This document shows positions 1 to 5,099 of a DNA stretch of 7,442 nt, in pieces. The DNA is taken from positions 1 through 7,442 of the forward strand of contig JADFVP010000189.1 of assembly GCA_015222595.1 (NCBI GenBank), written 5' to 3'. The stretch's first letter is position 1, and every line of letters begins with the position of its first letter. The translations under genes were made by a program, and so were the position numbers. This DNA is from Pseudomonadota bacterium. GTDB taxonomy: Bacteria > Desulfobacterota > GWC2-55-46 > JADFVP01. The notes beneath the pieces were generated by a model. The model was not told the origin of the DNA. It searched no databases and worked only from the letters and a program-made list of their open reading frames with translations.

Positions 1-1
1 G

Positions 2-232
2 AAGAGGAACAGGGCCGGCAAGCGTCCTGCGGCTCTGAAGGCCGATGGTAAGAAGAACAAGCCGGGCAAGCCGGGTAAGAAAAACGAAAAGAGAGATAAG
101 AGCAAAAAGAAGAGGGGCGACGAGGCCGGTAAGCCGGATAAGAAGAAGAGTGCGTCGGGGAGTAAGAAGACACCCTTCTGGGTCGGCGCCAAGAAGGCCG
201 CAAAGAAGGGCAAGGGTTCGAAAAAGAAATAG
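2..232 (+). CDS. C-terminal end of a protein with a lysine-rich tail (5'-truncated)
   Basis: The frame is open from base 2 and stops at TAG 230-232, giving the last 76 residues of a gene that starts before the window. Of these, 28 are Lys and 5 are Arg, mixed with Gly, Pro, Ala and Ser. PGKPGK-like stretches, short KK/KKK runs and a final KKK are visible, and the only hydrophobic patch is TPFWVGA near residues 57-63. Such disordered basic tails are known at the C-termini of RNA-acting enzymes such as ribonuclease R, RluB-type pseudouridine synthases and DEAD-box helicases, where they bind RNA. No catalytic domain is inside the window, so none of these can be chosen. The codon pattern (AAG/AAA, GGC/GGT, GCC) fits a real tail. 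The two structured repeats that follow could terminate its transcript. Confidence 0.7.
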   Translation, partial: KRNRAGKRPAALKADGKKNKPGKPGKKNEKRDKSKKKRGDEAGKPDKKKSASGSKKTPFWVGAKKAAKKGKGSKKK

Positions 233-269
233 TACGTGCCCCTCGGAAGATTATTTGGATGAGAAGTCC

Positions 270-336
270 GCGCTCAATAAAAACACCGACAGGTGCGCCC
301 ACTCCGCGTGGGGCGGGGCTTGCGCCCTTTCTATTG
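270..336 (+). repeat. Structured direct repeat, copy A (possible bidirectional terminator)
   Basis: This is the first of two 67-base direct repeats; the copies match at 61 of 67 positions with no gaps, 122 bases apart. It can fold with an outer A/T stem (275-283 with 328-336, one A-C mismatch), an inner CACC-GACA-GGTG hairpin and a CCCAC-TCCGC-GTGGG hairpin. A competing GGGCG/CGCCC stem before TTTCTATT would act as an intrinsic terminator for the lysine-rich gene. Read on the minus strand, the CACC/GGTG hairpin precedes a T-rich run, so it could terminate in that direction too. The two roles cannot be separated by eye. Confidence 0.75.
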
Positions 337-391
337 ATTATGGTTTTTATAGGTTTGCGAGCCTAACAGGTATTTATAGGCACTGTGGTCT

Positions 392-458
392 GCGCTTAAT
401 AAAAACACCGACAGGTGTGTGCACTCCGCGTGCGGCGGGGCTTGCGCCCTTTTTATTG
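392..458 (+). repeat. Structured direct repeat, copy B (possible bidirectional terminator)
   Basis: Second copy of the 67-base repeat. Its outer stem is fully paired (397-405 with 450-458, one T-G wobble). The first hairpin gains a pair (ACACC-GACA-GGTGT). The second is GCAC-TCCGC-GTGC, in which the C-G pair 299-311 of copy A has become G-C at 421-433, a compensatory change. On the plus strand the GGCG/CGCC element is followed by CTTTTTATT, and on the minus strand the ACACC hairpin is followed by TTTTATT, so terminator activity in either direction is plausible. No gene lies between this copy and ribF. Confidence 0.75.
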
Positions 459-472
459 GTGACTATTCGAAC

Positions 473-511
473 GTAGCGTTGTAATGGTATGGCTTGTGTG
501 AGCAACGCTGC
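473..511 (+). other. Inverted repeat upstream of ribF
   Basis: Arms GTAGCGTTG (473-481) and CAACGCTGC (503-511) pair over 9 bp with one T-G wobble around a 21-base loop. A small A/T hairpin, TAAAAA-GAAAG-TTTTTA, follows at 517-533. I could not find a convincing -35/-10 pair for ribF in 459-589, so whether this is an operator, a leader structure or chance is unresolved. Nothing else in the 233-589 gap looks like a gene. Confidence 0.4.
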
Positions 512-589
512 ACGTCTAAAAAGAAAGTTTTTAATTGAACCAGCGAATGCGTAGAGCACGCTCGACAGGTAATTTTTAGAGATAGAAGT

Positions 590-1567
590 ATGAGTTCAAA
601 AAAAAGAGCGAAAGCTCCGGTGATGGCTGTACTTAGGGGGGTTGGCGGTTATAAGGGTGCGGCCCCTGTGGTCACGCTCGGCAACTTCGACGGTCTGCAC
701 GTTGGGCATTGCTCCGTGCTAACGCAGCTGGTGAAGCGTGCGCGCGCGCTCAAGTGTCCGTCTGTGCTCTATACGTTCGACCCCCATCCGTTAAAGGTGG
801 TCGCCCCGAAAAAGAGTCCGCGTCTTCTGATAGATATTGAGGACAAGAAGGGATTGATAGCGGCGCAGTCGATAGACTGTCTTGTGCTGGCGCGTTTTAC
901 CGCTGCCTTTGCCGCAAAGCACCCCAGGGAGTTTGTACAGAGCGTTATCGTTAAGGGGCTCGGCGCACGCGAGGTCTGGGTCGGGCGCAACTACTCGTTC
1001 GGCAAGGGCCGCGCCGGTACGGTAGAGTCGCTGCGTGAGTTAGGTATAGAGTACGGTTTTAAGGTGGTCGTTATAAACGAGACCCGGCGCAATGGTGCGG
1101 TCGTATCCAGTTCGCGCATCCGGACGCTGGTTGAGAGTGGCGAAGTTGGGAAGGCCGAAAAACTTCTTGGCCGCCCGTACTCGATAAAGGGCCGGGTCGT
1201 CAGGGGGCAAGAGATCGGCCATGAGGTCGGTTTTCCGACCGCCAACATTTCGGTCTCAAGTGAGTTGACTCCCGGCAAGGGCGTCTATGCCGCTCTCGTT
1301 TCGCTAGGAGCGAAAGCGTACGGTAAGGAGCGCGCTGGAGAAACGGAAATCGACGCGGTAGTAAATATCGGCAACGCCCCGACCTTTGGTGGCAAGGCCG
1401 TTACGGTAGAGGCGCACCTGCTCGGTTTCGATAAGAGTATCTATGGCCGCAGAATGAGAGTTTCGTTCTTAGCCAAGCTGAGAGACGAGAGAAAGTTCGG
1501 CTCAAAGGAAGAGTTGGCCGCGCAGATTACGAGAGATCTCAAGAAGGCGAAGAAGTACTTCAGATAA
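590..1567 (+). CDS. ribF: Bifunctional riboflavin kinase / FAD synthetase
   Basis: RibF converts riboflavin to FMN with ATP and then adenylylates FMN to FAD in the cytoplasm. The 325-residue length is normal for the family. The N-terminal nucleotidyltransferase half carries GNFDGLHVGH at residues 31-40, the HxGH-type ATP site, then TFDPHP and the SSSRIR signature near residues 173-179. The C-terminal kinase half has GRVVRGQEIGHEVGFPTAN, then GVYAAL, AVVNIGNAPTFGG and VEAHLL, all typical. The start is not certain. ATG 590 has only a weak purine-rich AGAGATAGAAG ahead of it and adds a basic SSKKRAKAP leader. ATG 623 (residue 12) would give the more usual N-terminus, but it follows a GAGC-GAAA-GCTC hairpin rather than a ribosome site. 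It heads a same-strand cluster with aroE 47 bases downstream. Confidence 0.95.
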   Translation: MSSKKRAKAPVMAVLRGVGGYKGAAPVVTLGNFDGLHVGHCSVLTQLVKRARALKCPSVLYTFDPHPLKVVAPKKSPRLLIDIEDKKGLIAAQSIDCLVLARFTAAFAAKHPREFVQSVIVKGLGAREVWVGRNYSFGKGRAGTVESLRELGIEYGFKVVVINETRRNGAVVSSSRIRTLVESGEVGKAEKLLGRPYSIKGRVVRGQEIGHEVGFPTANISVSSELTPGKGVYAALVSLGAKAYGKERAGETEIDAVVNIGNAPTFGGKAVTVEAHLLGFDKSIYGRRMRVSFLAKLRDERKFGSKEELAAQITRDLKKAKKYFR

Positions 1568-1586
1568 ATTTTTTTAAAAAAAGCAG

Positions 1587-1605
1587 ACCTTCTTTAAAGA
1601 GAGGT
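1587..1605 (+). promoter_or_regulatory. Small hairpin covering the aroE ribosome binding site
   Basis: ACCTTCT pairs with AGAGAGGT around TTAA, giving 7 bp with one bulged G and including the GAGAGG Shine-Dalgarno sequence. It lies just after a perfect 14-base TTTTTTTAAAAAAA palindrome at 1569-1582. A modest brake on aroE initiation is possible, but the stem is weak and may simply be melted by ribosomes. It is not a clear terminator between ribF and aroE. Confidence 0.3.
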
Positions 1606-1614
1606 TTTATTTGT

Positions 1615-2517
1615 ATGATAATAACAGGTAGAACACGCATTGTCGGTATCTTCGGCGACCCCGTACACCACTCGCTCTCGCCCGTTATACAGAACGCGGC
1701 TTTCGAAGCGGCCGGGCTCGACTTTGCCTACGTGCCGTTTCGCGTCCACCCGGGAGACGATCTCAAGAGCGCAACTGAGTCGGTGCTCGCGCTCAATCTT
1801 CGCGGCGTGAACATAACCATACCGCACAAGGTTGGGGTGATGGAGTACCTCGATGAGATTGACCCGCATGCCAGAGCAGTCGGCGCGGTGAATACTGTCG
1901 TTAACGAGAACGGCGAGCTGAAGGGCTACAATACCGACGGCCTCGGCTACGTCAGAAGCCTTGTAGAGAGCGTAGGCTTTGAGGTCAAGGGCAAACGCGT
2001 CGTTATGGCCGGGGCCGGGGGCGCGGCGCGCTCGATACTTTACGCGCTGCTTTCAGAAGGGCCCGCCTCTGTAGTTGTTGCCAACAGGTCCGTTGATAAG
2101 GCCCGGAAACTTATTGAGGAGTTTGCCGAAGGAGCAGAGGGCGAGTTTGCCAAAACCCTTGGGTCTGTAGAGGTAACGTCGGCGACGCTCGACACAGCTT
2201 TTCTTGCAACCGGCGCAGACGGCGCAGACCTCGTGGTCAACACGACTTCGCTCGGCATGGATAGCAACCCGCCGCTCGACATTACGCTCAGCGGATTGAA
2301 CTCAGGGGCCGTGGTTTCTGATATCGTCTACTCTCCACTTGAGACTCCGCTTCTGGCTACGGCGCGCGCGCTTTCGTTCGCGGTACACGACGGGCTCAGC
2401 ATGCTCATCGCTCAGGGCGCGGTCGGTTTTGAGCTTTGGACCGGAGCCAAGGCTCCGGTGGACGCTATGCGTCAGGCTGCTGAAGCGCTGCTCGGTGTTG
2501 TGGGTAATAGAAGATGA
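1615..2517 (+). CDS. aroE: Shikimate dehydrogenase (NADP+)
   Basis: AroE reduces 3-dehydroshikimate to shikimate with NADPH in the pathway to chorismate and aromatic amino acids. The 300-residue product is slightly long for the family (about 270-290). The shikimate-binding S20-L-S22 pair is present, as is NITIPHK with catalytic Lys72, and AVGAVNT followed by GYNTDG with catalytic Asp108. The dinucleotide fold shows GAGGAARS at 133-140 and the NADP-recognition NRS at 157-159. VNTTSLGM and the late GLSMLIAQG motif follow, the latter being the usual C-terminal substrate contact. ATG 1615 has GAGAGG at 1599-1604 with a 10-base spacer. The stop overlaps the next gene's start in an ATGA, indicating translational coupling. 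It is unlinked in function to its neighbours, as is common in housekeeping operons. Confidence 0.97.
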   Translation: MIITGRTRIVGIFGDPVHHSLSPVIQNAAFEAAGLDFAYVPFRVHPGDDLKSATESVLALNLRGVNITIPHKVGVMEYLDEIDPHARAVGAVNTVVNENGELKGYNTDGLGYVRSLVESVGFEVKGKRVVMAGAGGAARSILYALLSEGPASVVVANRSVDKARKLIEEFAEGAEGEFAKTLGSVEVTSATLDTAFLATGADGADLVVNTTSLGMDSNPPLDITLSGLNSGAVVSDIVYSPLETPLLATARALSFAVHDGLSMLIAQGAVGFELWTGAKAPVDAMRQAAEALLGVVGNRR

Positions 2518-3266
2518 CGACCGTCTTTGTCGCGGACGCGCACCTTTTAGGGCGCAAAGACCCTAATCAGGCGAGCCTCGTTCGCTTTGTCGATTCCCTT
2601 AAAAATGTAGAAACTTTTGTTGTATTGGGCGACCTCTTCGACTACTGGGTCGGTTACAACAGGGTCGTCTACAAAGAGTACGCTCCTATTCTCGAAAGTT
2701 TTTCCCGCCTTGTAGAGCGCGGCACGAAGTTTGTTTACATAGAGGGCAACCACGACTTTTTGATGGGCGAGTACTTTACCAAAACGCTCGGCGCCGACGT
2801 CTACGAAGAGAGCGCTATTATCGACACCGAGGGCATGCATATCTTTCTGGCCCACGGTGACACGGTAAAGATGACGGTCGGGTACGAACGGTGGCGAAAG
2901 TTTGCGCGCGGCCCTTATGCGCGGCTTCTTACTATTCTGCTCGGTTCGAGGGGCGCATGGTGGCTGGCCCGGCGGATAAGCAAGAACAGCAGAGCCAAAT
3001 CCATGGCAAAGTACAAGGCCGGATCGGAGCTTGACAATCGGCTCCGCGAGGCGGCACGCTTCAAGATAGACAAAACAGGAGTAGACGCCGTTGTCATGGG
3101 CCACTCTCACAGCCCCGGAGTGCACGACGTGATAGCGCGCGGTCTTCGCGCCGTCTATGCCAACCCGGGGGCATGGGTCGATAACGGAAGGTATATGGAG
3201 TACTCTTACGGCGAGTTCAGGCTGAAGGAGTTCGGCGACCAGCCCAAAGAAGAAGAGTCTACTTAA
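2514..3266 (+). CDS. lpxH: Calcineurin-like phosphoesterase, probable UDP-2,3-diacylglucosamine diphosphatase
   Basis: LpxH-type enzymes hydrolyse UDP-2,3-diacylglucosamine to lipid X and UMP at the inner membrane, an early lipid A step. The 250-residue protein shows the metallophosphoesterase residues in order: D8-x-H10, GD40 within GDLFDYW, GNHD (N79, H80), H114 in AHGD, and GHSH (H197, H199). Spacing and length agree closely with the LpxH family. Residues about 120-165 form a basic, partly hydrophobic insertion (arginine-rich with a GAWWLARR patch), matching the lid that holds acyl chains in LpxH. The C-terminus ends in an acidic EEEST tail. ATG 2514 overlaps the aroE stop by 4 bases, so the two are probably co-translated. 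Other lipid A genes are absent here, so a different phosphoesterase substrate cannot be excluded. Confidence 0.85.
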   Translation: MTTVFVADAHLLGRKDPNQASLVRFVDSLKNVETFVVLGDLFDYWVGYNRVVYKEYAPILESFSRLVERGTKFVYIEGNHDFLMGEYFTKTLGADVYEESAIIDTEGMHIFLAHGDTVKMTVGYERWRKFARGPYARLLTILLGSRGAWWLARRISKNSRAKSMAKYKAGSELDNRLREAARFKIDKTGVDAVVMGHSHSPGVHDVIARGLRAVYANPGAWVDNGRYMEYSYGEFRLKEFGDQPKEEEST

Positions 3267-3280
3267 TAGCAGGAGGTTTT

Positions 3281-3466
3281 ATGAGATGCTACTACATAGG
3301 ACAGTTCGAGGCCAATGTAGATGATGAGCCGTTTATTACCTGGGCCTGTTTTCATCCAGAGTCCAAGACGACGGTAGAGGTACCCGTAGACTGCCCGGTT
3401 GAGTTCGGCAACCCGTGCCTGTTCGAGGGCGGCCCGTTCGACGCTGAGATTGAAGAGGGCAAGTAA
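3281..3466 (+). CDS. Small acidic four-cysteine protein, unknown function
   Basis: A 61-residue protein preceded by an excellent AGGAGG (3271-3276) four bases before ATG 3281 and only 14 bases after the lpxH-like stop, so it is very likely translated and part of that operon. I do not recognise the family. It has Cys at 3, 23, 38 and 46 and His25, enough for a small metal site, but not in a standard CxxC zinc-knuckle pattern. It is acidic (13 Asp/Glu against 3 Lys/Arg), has no signal peptide or membrane segment, and contains aromatic residues (YY, F, W) spread as in a small beta fold. It precedes the ferritin gene but is separated from it by a promoter region, so a link with iron is speculative. 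Confidence 0.75.
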   Translation: MRCYYIGQFEANVDDEPFITWACFHPESKTTVEVPVDCPVEFGNPCLFEGGPFDAEIEEGK

Positions 3467-3500
3467 CGCCCTAAAAAAACGCTTTATCTATATAGGGGAT

Positions 3501-3521
3501 ATCGAGCACTGGGTGCTTGAT
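3501..3521 (+). other. Inverted repeat overlapping the ferritin -35
   Basis: ATCGAGCAC and GTGCTTGAT pair over 9 bp with one G-T wobble around a 3-base TGG loop. No T-run follows, so it does not look like an intrinsic terminator for the upstream small gene. It covers part of the TTGATA element, which suits an operator or a stem in any read-through transcript. Confidence 0.5.
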
Positions 3522-3544
3522 ACTCGGCAAAAATGGTATATACT
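3517..3544 (+). promoter_or_regulatory. Sigma70-type promoter for the ferritin gene
   Basis: TTGATA (3517-3522) and TATACT (3539-3544) are separated by 16 bases, a good match to -35/-10 consensus. Transcription should start near 3551, about 70 bases before the ferritin ATG. The -35 lies in the right arm of a 10-bp inverted repeat (ATCGAGCAC/GTGCTTGAT, 3501-3521), and a second palindrome covers the start point, so repression by a DNA-binding protein is plausible. Confidence 0.65.
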
Positions 3545-3545
3545 G

Positions 3546-3557
3546 TACCTATAGGTA
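3546..3557 (+). promoter_or_regulatory. Perfect 12-base palindrome at the ferritin start point, candidate operator
   Basis: TACCTATAGGTA is identical to its own reverse complement and begins two bases after the -10 hexamer, spanning the predicted transcription start. This is a classic repressor position. It does not match the Fur box as I know it, and I cannot name the regulator. Confidence 0.5.
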
Positions 3558-3575
3558 AAACTTAACAGGCATCCT

Positions 3576-3591
3576 GCGGCCAATTGGTCGC
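3576..3591 (+). other. Hairpin in the ferritin 5' leader
   Basis: GCGGCC and GGTCGC pair over 6 bp (one G-U) around an AATT loop in the predicted mRNA leader, about 30 bases ahead of the ferritin start. A five-codon mini-frame (ATG 3601 to TGA 3618) lies between it and the gene and overlaps the GAAAGG ribosome site at 3603-3608. A role in leader stability or translation is possible but unproven. Confidence 0.4.
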
Positions 3592-3619
3592 TCAAACCAT
3601 ATGAAAGGCTCTTTCTGAT

Positions 3620-4126
3620 ATGATTTCACCCGAAGCAAGCAACGCGCTAAACGACCACCTCAATGCCGAACTTTTCTCATCCTACCTCTACCTCTCCATG
3701 TCGGCCTACGCGGCCCACAAGGGCTGGAAAGGGGCTGCCAGTTGGCTCTACGTGCAGGCGCAGGAGGAGATGATACATGTGCAGAAGATGTACGCCTATA
3801 TTGAGGATCAGGACGCGCGCGTAATTTTAGAAGGAATTGAGAAGCCGCCGAGTGATTTTGGCACCATGGTAGAGCTTTTCGACGCTGTACTGGCCCACGA
3901 GCGGCTGGTGACAGGGCGCATAAGAGACCTTATGACCCACGCCCTCGAAGAGAACGACCACGCCACCGAGACCTTCTTGCAGTGGTTCGTGACCGAGCAA
4001 ACAGAAGAGGAGAAGTCGTGCAAGGACGTAATAGACCGGCTGAAGCTCGCCGGAGATACCGGGCTCGCTATCTTCATGATAGACAACGAACTTGCCGCAA
4101 GGGTGCTTGCTCCTCCTGCCGTCTAG
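3620..4126 (+). CDS. ftnA: Ferritin (non-haem iron storage)
   Basis: Ferritin oxidises Fe(II) at a diiron centre and stores it as a ferric mineral in a 24-subunit cytoplasmic shell. The 168-residue length is normal for bacterial FtnA. The ferroxidase ligands fall at E17, E50, H53, E94, Q127 and E130, matching the known FtnA positions, within NAELFSSYLYLSMSAY, QEEMIHVQKM and the later four-helix segments. No Met that would clearly serve as a bacterioferritin haem ligand is evident (Met51 lies next to E50), and the sequence is not Dps-like. ATG 3620 is 11 bases after GAAAGG (3603-3608). The gene has its own promoter with start-site palindrome and a strong terminator, so it is probably a monocistronic, regulated unit. 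The haem-synthesis genes on the opposite strand downstream make this an iron-themed neighbourhood. Confidence 0.96.
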   Translation: MISPEASNALNDHLNAELFSSYLYLSMSAYAAHKGWKGAASWLYVQAQEEMIHVQKMYAYIEDQDARVILEGIEKPPSDFGTMVELFDAVLAHERLVTGRIRDLMTHALEENDHATETFLQWFVTEQTEEEKSCKDVIDRLKLAGDTGLAIFMIDNELAARVLAPPAV

Positions 4127-4154
4127 TTCTGGCGCTGCTCTGAATAGAAAATAC

Positions 4155-4189
4155 AAAAAAGGCTCTCCTTTTCAGGAGGGCCTTTTTTT
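4155..4189 (+). terminator. Strong hairpin terminator, probably bidirectional
   Basis: GGCTCTCCT (4161-4169) and AGGAGGGCC (4174-4182) form a 9-bp stem with one T-G wobble and a TTTC loop. Seven Ts follow at 4183-4189, and six As precede at 4155-4160. On the plus strand it ends the ferritin transcript; on the minus strand the A-run becomes a U-tract, so it can also end the RDD-gene transcript in this convergent gap. Confidence 0.9.
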
Positions 4190-4363
4190 ATTAAAAACGG
4201 TACTCTGATATATCCGTTACACCTCATTGACTCTTGAGACCCGTCCACATCAGATTTTTTTATTGAAAACGGTATCCGGTAGAGTTGTCACGCTGCACTA
4301 TTGCCAGAGACTCTTCTGCCCATAAGAGCACTTCTTGTTGAAAATGGAACCCGGTGGAATTGC
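4183..4363 (+). repeat. Three degenerate repeats in the convergent gap
   Basis: Related segments begin at about 4183, 4255 and 4335, roughly 72-76 bases apart. The first two share a T7-ATT start and AAAACGGTA. The last two share TTGAAAA, GG and CCGGT with about 21 of 27 matches over the core. They lie between the ferritin terminator and the end of the RDD gene, and I see no open frame or T-run after a hairpin that would explain them. They may be decayed copies of one element. Confidence 0.4.
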
Positions 4364-4367
4364 CCCC

Positions 4368-4865
4368 CTACTCCGAGTACCCCTCGAACTTTTCAGGCAG
4401 CACCTTTGTGCCTGCCATGCGGTCGCCGAGCCGTTGGCCGTCGGTGTAGATGAGGCACATCTCTACGGCTATGAGCGCTACCCAGGCGAGAGAGGCTATT
4501 ACCATGCCGAGGTACGGCAGCAGGCGCATGGCGAGGTAGAAGGCGATGAGGCCCGCGAATATTGAGTTGCGGATGATGGAGCTTTTAAGGTCGCAGAGCG
4601 TGCGCTCGTCCTCGGACTCCACAACCCGTAGTCCGACTATCCGTTTGCCTAAGCTGTGGCCGCCGGAGAGACCGTCCGAGATGAGTATGTAGAGCGCGGC
4701 GGCAATGGGCCCGACCACGCCGGGCAGAAAGAAGAGAGCGCCGGAGATGAGTAGATCAATGAGCTTTGCTATAGAGCGTTCGAGCAGAAAGTGACCGCCG
4801 AGGCTTGGCTCGCCGACCCCGACAACTCCGCCCTCTTTCATCCCAAGACTCTCTTCTGCCGCCAT
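4368..4865 (-). CDS. RDD-family integral membrane protein
   Basis: RDD proteins are small multi-pass inner-membrane proteins of mostly unknown function, some implicated in ion exchange. The 165-residue product has the family's conserved Arg30 and Asp37 (ERSIAKLIDLLI), a SLGKRIVGLRVV motif at 71-82 after the second helix, and the C-terminal DGQRLGDRMAGTKVL with Asp148. Hydrophobic segments lie near 35-50, 52-64, 101-116 and 119-140. Residues 1-24 are a Gly/Glu-containing soluble leader without a signal peptide. ATG 4865 follows GGAAAGAAG with a short spacer. It is the last gene of the HemQ-like/DUF4177-like unit (42-base gap) and ends against the bidirectional terminator. A role linked to haem is only suggested by position. 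Confidence 0.88.
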   Translation of the reverse strand: MAAEESLGMKEGGVVGVGEPSLGGHFLLERSIAKLIDLLISGALFFLPGVVGPIAAALYILISDGLSGGHSLGKRIVGLRVVESEDERTLCDLKSSIIRNSIFAGLIAFYLAMRLLPYLGMVIASLAWVALIAVEMCLIYTDGQRLGDRMAGTKVLPEKFEGYSE

Positions 4866-4908
4866 AATCTTCTTTCCGTACTCCTGCTTGTGGTTGCGCA
4901 GCTTGCGG

Positions 4909-5079
4909 CTACACCTCTCTGGTAAAGAGTATAAAAGCCATGGCAGGCCTCTTTGAGGAGTCGCTCATGGCAAACTGTATGCCGTCGAGGTTCCAGCCTT
5001 CTTTAACAGTAGAGTTTATCGCCGCCTCCAACTCTTCGTCCGTTACGGTCGATAGCTCTGTAACTTTATATTCGAGCAT
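4909..5079 (-). CDS. Small conserved protein resembling DUF4177
   Basis: A 56-residue frame from ATG 5079 to TAG 4909, only 20 bases after the HemQ-like stop and 43 bases before the RDD gene, preceded by GAAAGGG. It opens MLEYKVTELSTVTDEELEAA, then KEGWNLDGIQFAM and KRPAMAFILFTRE. The pattern of a strand (EYKV), a helix (DEELEAAINSTV), GW and two closing strands is that of the DUF4177 fold, a small single-domain family without an assigned function. The codon use and tight packing support a real gene. There are no cysteines or membrane segments. What it does beside a haem enzyme is unknown. Confidence 0.8.
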   Translation of the reverse strand: MLEYKVTELSTVTDEELEAAINSTVKEGWNLDGIQFAMSDSSKRPAMAFILFTREV

Positions 5080-5099
5080 TCAGCCCTTTCTGTCAATTC

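Noticed and set aside
270..458. CRISPR array
   Set aside because: There are only two repeats, they are 67 bases long and imperfect, and there is a single spacer of 55 bases; no cas genes are nearby.
45..476. Plus-strand open frame giving an Arg-rich 143-residue product
   Set aside because: It runs in another frame across the lysine-rich tail (2-232) and both structured repeats, has no ribosome site, and its arginine runs are the shifted reading of Lys codons.
2547..3125. Long minus-strand open frame opposite the lpxH-like gene
   Set aside because: Antisense shadow of a gene with complete catalytic motifs; no ribosome site and no recognisable domain.
3501..3521. Intrinsic terminator for the small four-cysteine gene
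   Set aside because: The hairpin is good but no T-run follows; it overlaps the ferritin -35, so an operator or leader stem fits better.
4335..4565. 76-residue plus-strand open frame
   Set aside because: Antisense to the conserved C-terminal RDD motif, with no ribosome site.
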